64,000 nucleotides of DNA. Origin: Rhodocollybia butyracea (taxonomy: Eukaryota > Basidiomycota > Agaricomycetes > Agaricales > Omphalotaceae). The stretch lies in the NCBI GenBank assembly GCA_015501585.1, contig JADNRY010000001.1:62001-126000 (forward strand). The letters are read 5' to 3'. The notes below the pieces were generated by a model. The model did no database searches. It was given only the letters and a program-made list of their open reading frames with translations, and was not told the origin of the DNA. This document shows positions 56,009 to 64,000 of the stretch, piece after piece. The position numbers were made by a program, and so were the translations under genes. The first letter of the stretch is position 1. Each line of letters opens with the position of its first letter.

Positions 56009-57771
56009 ATGTCTACTGCAACAACGAAACCAAAGGACTCCTACAATGAAGCTGACCTTCCTCAGTTCGAGCCTATGCCCTGGTAAGCATAACATTATTC
56101 TCTTCTCAGCCTCCTCCCTCTTACGCGCCATCTTAGGTCCTTGAAGGAAATTAGGGATGTTCTTCCTGCCCGCTTATTCAAGCGCGACACCGCTCGGGGT
56201 CTTCGTCACTTTGCTCTTGATTTAATCATGGCAACAATACTCTGGACTGCCGCTACTTACATCGACCCATACTTCGCCCAGGGCGAAGTTATCGAAAAGT
56301 TTTCTCCAATCGGGGCTGAGGTCGCTCGATGGGCTGTCTGGGGCGTTTAGTGAGTACGAGCTTGGTCTCTTGCAGTGATACTTTGCTCATTATTCCGAAG
56401 TTGGTGGTTCCAAGGTTTAGTCTTCACTGGTATCTGGGTCATCGGGCACGAGGTATAACTTTATTTCCAACTCCGAGAAACTTTACCGTACTGATCTGTC
56501 TCTGTTCTATGTTTAGTGCGGCCACGGAGCATTCTCCGAGAACCAGTGGGTTAACGATATCCTTGGCTTTGTGAGTTATCACGATCTGCAGTTTTAACCT
56601 TTTCGTTTAATCTTTACTCAGGTTACACACACTTTCCTCTGGACACCATTCTTCAGCTGGAGGATCTCACACCATCGCCACCACAGCAACCACGCTTCAA
56701 TGGAGAGAGATGAGGTGTATGTTCCCAAAACCCGTAGTGATCTCGGAATTCCCCCTGAGAAGGAACCCTTTGAGCCTCTGGATTGGGACGAGCTTTTCGG
56801 TGACACTCCCATCTACACTCTTTATATGCTTGTTAGACAGCAACTGCTTGCTTTCCCCGTCTACTTGCGTAAGCCGATGATCACGCTTGCCTTTCGCGTT
56901 CTCCTTTTTTGATGTATCTTCGCTAGTTACCAACGTCTCTGGCCAAAAGCACTATCCCAAGTGGACCAACCACTTTGACCGTAAGAAGCTTTTTCATACT
57001 ATTGACTGCTGTCGTTAATTTCTGCTTTCATATCAGCTAATTCCATTCTTTTCACCAAGAGCCAACGCGGCATTGTCTGGATTTCCAACGCTGGTATTGC
57101 GTTCATGATTTGGGGAGTTTGGAAGTCATGCCAAATCTGGGGAGCAGCCGACACTTTCAAGTACTACGGCCTTCCTTGGCTCCTCGTCACCCACTGGTGT
57201 AAGTCCCTTGTACCTCATTTTCTCGAGAGGATTCAGTTTTTTGGATGCTTTGGAGTTAAGCTTTGGTCGTCATACTGATTCACGCTTTTTCCAGTCATCA
57301 TGATCACGTACCTTCACCACACCGACCCCATTATGCCTCATTACCGCGGTAAGGAATGGAACTTCCAGCGCGGAGCTGCTGCGACTGTCGACAGACCCTT
57401 CCTCGGCTGGCAAGGACGCTTCTTCTTACACGATGTTGCCCACTTCCATGTCATCCACCACGTAAGCCACTTGCTCTTGCACTCTGATCAGAACGCCATG
57501 TTCAATGTTTTATTTTTTGTATTTCTAGTTCTTCCCCAAAATGCCTTTCTACCACGGTCCGGAGGCCACATCCTACCTCAAGGCTTTCATCGGTGACCAC
57601 TACATCTCCTCGGACAAGCCTGTATTCAAGGCACTCTGGGATAACTACAATGACTGTCAGTTCGTTGAGGATGACGGTGATGTTTTGTTCTACCGAAACA
57701 AAGAAGGAAAGGCTGTTCGTCGACCCACCGACCCATATTTCTTGGGAAAGAAGTCTACCAAGGTCGAGTAA
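56009..57771 (+). CDS. FAD2-like membrane fatty acid desaturase, paralog C
   Basis: Third di-iron desaturase, with the most canonical boxes. It starts MSTATTKPKDSYNEADLPQF, then the first intron leads to SLKEIRDVLPARLFKRDTAR, the conserved Δ12 desaturase lead. Box 1 is IGHECGHGAFSENQW (intron after HE), box 2 is WRISHHRHHSNHASM followed by ERDEVYVPKTRSDLGIPPE, and box 3 is HDVAHFHVIHHFFPKMPFY. Hydrophobic blocks include AAATYIDPYF-like and WKSCQIWGAADTFKYY. The final exon ends KSTKVE. About 430 residues, eight introns. Δ12 activity is a reasonable guess from the family, while the altered third box HxxHVIHH is seen in diverged members as well. Confidence 0.9.
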
Positions 57772-60700
57772 ATGGATTCGAGTGAAGTGTGCCATTGAAT
57801 ATAGTAATGATAGACACTGCAGACCTTACACCATTGTAGTCTTAGCTCTCGCGTATCTGCTTCGCAATGTCTGGTCTTGTAGATGCTATTCAAATTAGAA
57901 TTGATATTTGTTATTCAACGGCAGTATGATTTCTCTAAATTTGCATACCCTCGAAACGCACTACTTTATTGGTCCTGATGTTGACCAAAGTGTGATCTGT
58001 GGACGTCCTACCTCGTCCTATTCGAATGTTAAAGTACTTCAGTAGTACCATTTTTCGACGGTCTGGTACACTGTCGTATATTAACCTAGTGTAGATGATA
58101 AGTGGCCTAGTCTCAGGGCTCGGTGAAGTGAGATATCCCAACCTCAGTGATAAGTAATCGCAGAGAACATCGATGAACACGACTGAGTGGCCACGAAATG
58201 ATCATCATTCATGTGTGCACGAACGGCGAACTCCGGCCCCCCGGAACGCCTACCAGATCCAAGATATCACACTCCTCCTCCACTCTCAACTTTGGAATAT
58301 TTCATTTCTCCTTATCTCCTTGAACAAGCGCCTCTTTACGCTCCACCGTCGGCTTTCAAGTCGCCCTTATTTTTATTTTGCTTCAGTCAGACTGAAGAAA
58401 AACTTCAATTACTACTAGTGGGCTGTTATGTAGTTATATCATCTAGACAAAGCGGGTATGCGCGCTGGTCACTGCATCCATAATGCGCGTCGCGGATTAA
58501 AGCTGTAGACTTCTCACTACTTAGGTGACTACGCTCCCCACAAGCACCGAGCAATCCGGGAAAGGGAATATTCTTCTTTTATTCACTTGATAGGAGTAGG
58601 TAGGTACGTATGTTCAATGATACTACGATGGGTCAAAGCTGTTATTTTCATCGTGGATCGTCGGTGACAATCTGTGTGGGATGTTGGCACTAATACGGCA
58701 AGGACACTTTACATGGGCGGCTGTCGCTGGGATCCTGTGGTGTCTTTCGAGATGAATCACTGTATCCGAGATAACTTGTAGCAGTTCAACGGGAACCCCG
58801 GTATGACCAATTGCTATGCTCAAGTCAAGCTCCAATGTGGTCAGCGCTAGAACCGGATGAGTGCGGATACAGCCGTCTATCAAACTATCTTCTAACCCCG
58901 GACATTACTCAGGCTACAGTAAGGTCTGATTTGTTGTTGCTTGAAGCGATTTTCGTGGTAGTCATATCGTTGCGCCAGAGAGTCCAAGCTACCAGCTGTC
59001 ATAATCTGCTGCCTCGCTTGGCAGTGGGTCCATTAAACAAGCACTTAAAATTTGTATTTTCAATTTCGACTGTCCATAAAGAGGCGCGCGCAAATACGCG
59101 GTGGTGTACAGCTAATGACCCGATAACACCAAGGTCCATTCAATGAGGTCGGAGGTCGGAGGAAAAGGATTGACAATCCCAGATCCTGCACGAAGCAATT
59201 AGTAGCCTCGTCATATGAGCTTGACCTGTAAGTGCCTGGAAGATTTAGATCTATCACGGCCTTTCTACGCCTGCTTCTAATGGACAGTCAGTTTTCACCT
59301 AGGGCATTTGCAGTCGTGACTCGCAGCGGGGATCAACAAATAAGCAAACTTCATCCCACCAGGATGCAAACTTGGTGAGAATTTGCAGCATGACCGAGAT
59401 GCACCACTTCAATCTGCCAGTCTTTGCCAAGTCTTCGCAGTAGAAGCGCGACTGAATATGATCATTAAAACTGTCTATCTCTAATTTATGACAGGCCTTC
59501 GAAGCCTGTGATTCCTAGAAAATCTGGGCATGCATTCGTCGAGCCTACACGTCTGTTGGATCAGTTTGAAACGAATTACCGTTACCTGGAGTCCGGACTG
59601 GTCCGGGAAGGAGGTTTAGTTGTATATTAGGGGACCCCAGGTAATGTTCAATAGTACTTTCCTCCTATCTATCTATCTAGTATTGATCTCATTGAATCAC
59701 GGTTTGCGGTAAGTTTTTGTACTTTGTTCGAACAGATGCTTCTGCCGCTTGCTGCTTCAAGCTCCTTTACTCCATGTCCTGAGGTCCAACAGCATGCACA
59801 AGCTGAATCATGCATGAAATGCAGTCATAAATGACGGAATTCTGTTTAAACTCAAATATCCCGCTGTAATAAATTTTTCCCAATGGTACAAGGGATAGTA
59901 ATGCAACTCCGAGTCAACATTTATTTTGGTTCAAAATTGCGAGGATTAAAATACACTCCCTGGAGTTATTTGCCGGAAAGATGAGCGAAAGATGGGTGGG
60001 CCATGTTGGAATCGTATCGCTAGTTCCCCTTGTTCTTCCCCTCAGCTAATTCCATATGTAGTAACCTATAACCACATATGGTAATATGGGTGGTCGAGGT
60101 GGCGTGGGAAGTAGTCAACCCTGAATCGCAGATACAGTTATGGATATTGCCACTCCAGTCAAGGTGCATCTGTATAGTTCAATTGAAATTCAGTCGAATA
60201 GTGCCTCTTTCAATGCTTCAAGTCTCAAAACCTAAATCTTAATCTCACCAATATCTGACTGGGAAGGTATACGCAGATCAGACAATTATCACTGGAATTT
60301 GAACTCCATGGTAATTAGGGATTAGCTCGAGATAACCAGCTCTCTTTAGATCTCGAGAGCTCTAGAACCCTAGGTACTTGTTCCCCTGAGTAGGCTCTAT
60401 TTTTTGCGGGCGTTGAGCAACGTAGATTATCTGGTGTTACGTGTCGATGTCCAATGCTTGCTCTTCTTTCGCCCAGAAAGTATACCTAAGAGGTCACTCA
60501 TCACGCAAAGACATTCAAATACCTACTCATCTGAAGCTGATCGTCGTTTGGAATTATTTCGACTTTGATTCGTACATGAAACCGTCACTTGTTTGTCTGT
60601 GTGCAAAGTCGACACTGGGTCCCTCATCTTGGGGCATTCCCGACGGTATAAACATTAATGAAGGCTCTCTTCTTCTAAGTTTTCTTCCATTATGATCGCG

Positions 60701-61202
60701 GGGAGGTAAACCTTTAGAGCTGGAATTACTTACACATCAAGTCTATCCAATTACCTATGCACGCGTATTAAAGTATAGGAGATGAAGGATTGCATCAAAT
60801 ATAGTGCGAGGTTGCAAGCGCATAACGTCCTGGGCGATCTTTCTTGTACCCAACTGGGAAGTACAAAATTGCTCTCAGGGCACCAAGCAATGATACGTGA
60901 GTCCGAGGAAGTGATGTTGAGTCTGAGTAGACCAGACGGAGATAAATGCGAATCGAGAAGGCGTAACTGTATCTCGTATAGGGAACGATTGGAGCTGTGG
61001 CTCGCTTTCAAGCTTTCAGGATACCAGCAAGTATTCAGGAGTTTGACCAGGTGTTCTCCGGAATGAGTTCGGCAAGCTCCTTGGACCAGCCAAAAAGTTG
61101 GATCTACTGAAATTATTTGCAGCTCAGCCAGGAAACACTGGATTTCACGCAGTTGACAATGAACTCTCATTGGGTAGCTAGGTGTGGGTTATTTGGGCGG
61201 AT
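57772..61202. other. 3.4 kb stretch with no recognisable gene
   Basis: The longest gap in the window. Several 60-140 codon frames occur (e.g. 58,211-58,483, 60,751-61,170) but none shows family motifs, exon continuity or codon pattern like the neighbours. It contains only tiny hairpins (CTCGAGAT...ATCTCGAG at 60,326-60,357) and a short TATC run near 59,670. It may be eroded repeats or a decayed gene. Confidence 0.5.
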
Positions 61203-62489
61203 TTAAGCGACAGATGGGTTTGCTTTAAGTTTGACATGCCCAGCCGCCTGCCTCCACTGTGCCAACCACCTAACACCTTCCGAGCCTTCACTTTTCCGCA
61301 GGTTACCTTCGATTTTCTTCAAACACCATTTTAACCACGTCTTCTCCTTTTCTAGCGCCGGAAGGCCCATACCTGCCCTTTTCTGTCTATCGGCGAAGCT
61401 GGGGGTCAAAGCGCGCGTGCGTGCGTGAGGGGATACCGAATACAAAGAAGGTTCGGTGGAGGAAATGAGTTCACGAAGAGACTGAACGAGTGCCTCGAAC
61501 ACTTGTTTCGAAGCGGAAAGGGTTCCTCTTTTCCTGGTTGGAATATCTACGGCTGCCTGAGAACTGGACTGGGGCTTCGGTGTGGGTCGAGGTGTCTGGC
61601 TCAAATCTATTCTTCCAACCAGTGCTCTACACACCAAACCGAGGCTGACGAGATCTTCTGCGACAGGTGTCAGGTCGTACACTCTGTATAACGCAGCAGC
61701 GGTCATGACATCTTCGAGTGGGTATTGCTTGTGTAAAGCATGGAGGAGATGTCGGGCTGCAGGGAGGGACATCGGGATTTGGTATTTCGCGTGGTTAGAA
61801 AACATGGCCAAGGCAAGCTTGGGACACGACAAAGTTTCGGTACGACCTAAACCATTTTTATTCAGTTTTCCTAGCACAATCGCTGGTGGATAACGAAGAA
61901 CTCACGGACGACTGATTCACCCCACTGTTCCTCCAAGCCGCCCTTGTTTTTTTGACGTCGATTGACATCCTTCCACAACGGAACCAGTTCAACGACTCGT
62001 TTCAGCTCTTCTTCATTTTGAGCAAGGTCCACCAGATGCGTCCACACTGCGTATTTCATAGGTGGGAGCTTGCGCCGTTCTACTACACTAGGGTTCAAGT
62101 GTGGAAGAACACTTTGGTATAGTTCTTCGAAACGTGTATGGCGAGTAGCGGGGTCCAAATGCTTGCTCGGTACAGGCGGTGCTTTAGGAGTTTTAGATGC
62201 CGGCGTAGGTGCGGTTGCATGAGTAGCAGTGGTATCTGACGAGGATAACAGGTCTGGTTCGGCATCTTCGGAGAACAGGTCTTCAATCTCTATGGTTTTT
62301 GGTGTCTTTTTCTTTGACACTAGGAAGTAAAAGGTTGAGTTTACCACAAGAAAAATCTGACAGAACAAATTCACCAATAGATGAGGCGTGTATTGCTCTT
62401 CTATAAGGTTTAGCGGTGCAAGCACCTACAAGTCCACGCTTAGATAGTAAAAGTAGGGATTGACGTGAAAGAGCGAAGCAACTGGCCAT
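61203..62489 (-). CDS. Probable mitochondrial protein, possibly a small-subunit ribosomal protein (mS44/Mrp13-like)
   Basis: The start at 62489 gives a basic, serine-rich presequence (MASCFALSRQSLLLLSKRGL then CTAKPYRRAIHASSI) typical of matrix import. Three exons: the second starts after the intron at about 62,323-62,376 with KKKTPKTIEIEDLFSEDAEP. The conserved-looking helical part is LPPMKYAVWTHLVDLAQNEE, LKRVVELVPLWKDVNRRQKN, followed across an intron by CPKLALAMFSNHAKYQIPMS and LPAARHLLHALHKQYPLEDV. The rest is lysine-rich. Paired helices of this kind occur in fungal mitoribosomal proteins such as Mrp13, but I am not certain; an RNA-binding or assembly factor is the alternative. Length about 390 residues. 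The C-terminus ends KLKANPSVA. Confidence 0.65.
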
Positions 62490-62807
62490 CTTCGAGGAAA
62501 GACTCTGAAGAGGAAACTTAGACTAAAGAGGAATCGAGATCATGTGATCTTATTAAAGAAAATTAGCGCCCAACTCGCACTATAGTAGTATAGCAGTAGT
62601 AATACATAGCTGCATGTAAACTAATTCAGACTGGGTCGAGTAATCCATATCCATGTAAAGTTGGTTCATAGGTTTTGTTCTATCGAAAACAAGATCGAAA
62701 ATCGATCCAGAATACACTAGTGACTTCCAGTTATAAAATCTGCGAGTTTCGATGGTGGCATTGTCTCATAGGCATAGGTAGCATACAAAAACCGATAACC
62801 CACATAA

Positions 62808-63510
62808 CTATGTCCGAGCTGCACCAGGAACGTCTCGTCTGGGACGCCTGGGTCCACGCTCGGGTACAACAACAACAGGTGCAACAACGTTGACAGCGAT
62901 AGTATCGAAGTTGAGAGCAGTAAGGAGAGCCTGAAATATGTTTATATTTAGTAAATTAAGAGAAAATAGAACTAGCAACAAACCTTGGTCTCTGGGTCAA
63001 CCTCAAGTCCAGCGACAGAAGTATCAAGTGCAGAGACTTCAGGAACGTAGTTGTCCTTCCTCTCACGCTCTTCCTCTTGAAGCTTGAAGGAAATACCGGG
63101 AACCGGGCCCTTTTGGATTCGCTTCATCAAGTGTGTGGTGAATCCCGAGATTTTGTTGCGTAGACGTTTGGAAGGGACAACAGCCTGTTGGAGCACCGTT
63201 TAAAAAAGAGCTCCGGAGTACAACAAAAAAGCAAACGCACGACTTCATCTATGATACGCTTGTTGGTGTGGAAATCGAGAGTCAAACGAGGGTAGCTGTT
63301 TGATCGAGATATAAGTGACAACAAGCTCTAAAATGTGTAATGTACGCACTATTTTTCAATCAAGACCCTCGACGCTCTTTTGGTGGTTTTCGTTCTAACT
63401 CGGCCCTATAAATTGCAAGATTCCAAATTCCGATAGTGTTCAAAAATGAGGATTCAAGCGGTTGAAGTCGTAAGTCCGAGGTATAGCATGAGCATCGGAT
63501 TACGCACCAT
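62808..63510 (-). CDS. RPS17: 40S ribosomal protein S17 (eS17)
   Basis: Cytosolic small-subunit ribosomal protein. The first exon is only the ATG at 63510, with the intron starting immediately (ATG|gtgcgt) and the next exon reading [19 protein letters not shown]. Later exons give [57 protein letters not shown] and [16 protein letters not shown]. The last exon is [20 protein letters not shown], ending [11 protein letters not shown]. About 148 residues, slightly long at the C-terminus. Five exons. An intron right after the start codon is common in fungal ribosomal protein genes. Divergent from the uS8 gene with about 420 bp between starts. Confidence 0.95.
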
Positions 63511-63930
63511 ATTGTTTTGTTCTTGAGGTTGTCACAGACGACGAGGCGACGAGTGCTTGAAAGATGACAGAGACTGCTTCTTCTCACGCTGGCGAGAAAC
63601 TGGACAGTTGCACGTGAGACGGCACGTGAAGACTAACGAGGACAAAAAAATCCATTCGTCCTTGTACTCATCCCTCAAGATCCTTCAAAAGGTGCTTATT
63701 TTCTTCCCTTATTGCTCTGCGGATTTGCGCTCGTCAATATTCAAGAGGTTATCGGACTGGCTCTCGAACATTTGGGCCACTATGATGGTCCAACTCAAAC
63801 CCGACAACCCGTTTGACTCGCGCTTTCCGTAGCGCGACACTCATTCTGGGTTTTTGTCTTGTACTTATCATATTCTTGTCGTACAGGCCATACTTGATTG
63901 ACCCAGAACACTCGTCTTTCGTCATTCAAA
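63511..63930. promoter_or_regulatory. Shared promoter region of the two ribosomal protein genes
   Basis: About 420 bp lie between the eS17 start at 63510 (minus) and the uS8 start at 63931 (plus). No real gene is recognised, though a 91-codon frame crosses it without motif. Head-to-head ribosomal protein genes commonly share control. Confidence 0.45.
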
Positions 63931-64000
63931 ATGGTCCGCGTTTCCGTCCTTGTAAGTGATCATGTTAAATTATTTTTCCGTCCATATCCTGAATTTTATG
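63931..64000 (+). CDS. RPS22: 40S ribosomal protein uS8 (RPS22/S15a), first exon, cut by window end
   Basis: The ATG at 63931 begins MVRVSVL, the invariant start of cytosolic uS8, followed directly by a donor GTAAGTGATC at 63952. The intron and the remaining exons lie outside the window. A short first exon of seven codons and the position next to eS17 support the call. Only 21 coding bases are visible, so confidence rests on the start motif and the splice donor. Confidence 0.7.
   Translation, partial: MVRVSVLVSDHVKLFFRPYPEFY

Noticed and set aside
60751..61170. 139-codon minus-strand frame in the 3.4 kb gap
   Set aside because: The largest frame there, but the sequence resembles no family and has no upstream promoter feature; kept only as part of the unexplained gap.
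63557..63832. 91-codon frame between the two ribosomal protein genes
   Set aside because: It lies in the expected shared promoter, shows no motif and has no splice-linked continuation.

Overview
The window is nuclear DNA from a filamentous fungus, most likely a mushroom-forming basidiomycete (Agaricomycetes). The reasons are the many roughly 50-60 bp GT-AG introns, the compact layout on both strands with divergent gene pairs, and basidiomycete-style protein families: a fungal seven-helix receptor, PalI/Rim9, a KIN4-type kinase, FAD2-like desaturases and a CsbD-like small protein. I support 23 protein-coding genes. I saw no tRNA, rRNA or CRISPR array. Protein calls come from reading conserved motifs across hand-placed splice junctions, not from database searches.

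Layout. 1-2000: no gene, but a 360 bp foldback transposon-like element (820-1179). 2.0-6.5 kb: a PP28-type phosphoprotein divergent from complex I subunit NDUFA6, then a 1136 bp terminal-inverted-repeat element with a perfect 10 bp target duplication (3722-4857), then a seven-helix receptor-like gene. 6.6-14.2 kb: a lysine-rich nuclear-type protein, the H3K36 methyltransferase SET2 and the RNA polymerase I subunit RPA49. 14.2-16.1 kb: gene-poor, with diverged repeats. 16.1-30.1 kb: a 2-oxoglutarate oxygenase, a small unknown protein, UTP10/HEATR1 flanked by two paralogous START-like (SRPBCC) genes, a CsbD-like protein and an omega-type glutathione transferase. 30.6-46.1 kb: histone H2A.Z, a KIN4-like kinase with a KA1-like end, a PalI/Rim9 membrane protein, an MFS transporter with a long C-terminal tail, and mitochondrial RNA polymerase RPO41. 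46.3-47.4 kb: F1Fo-ATP synthase subunit h (ATP14) divergent from the F1 inhibitor (INH1). 50.0-57.8 kb: three FAD2-like membrane desaturases. 57.8-61.2 kb: a 3.4 kb stretch without a recognisable gene. 61.2-64 kb: a mitochondrial-type protein, ribosomal protein eS17, and the first exon of ribosomal protein uS8 cut by the window edge.

Themes. Many genes are housekeeping for the mitochondrion (NDUFA6, RPO41, ATP14, INH1, the 61.2 kb gene) or for ribosome production (RPA49, UTP10, eS17, uS8). The most accessory-looking block is the trio of diverged desaturases. Its paralogs differ in all three histidine boxes and could belong to unsaturated or acetylenic lipid metabolism, but that is inference. 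The best structural finds are the two short DNA transposons with readable ends.
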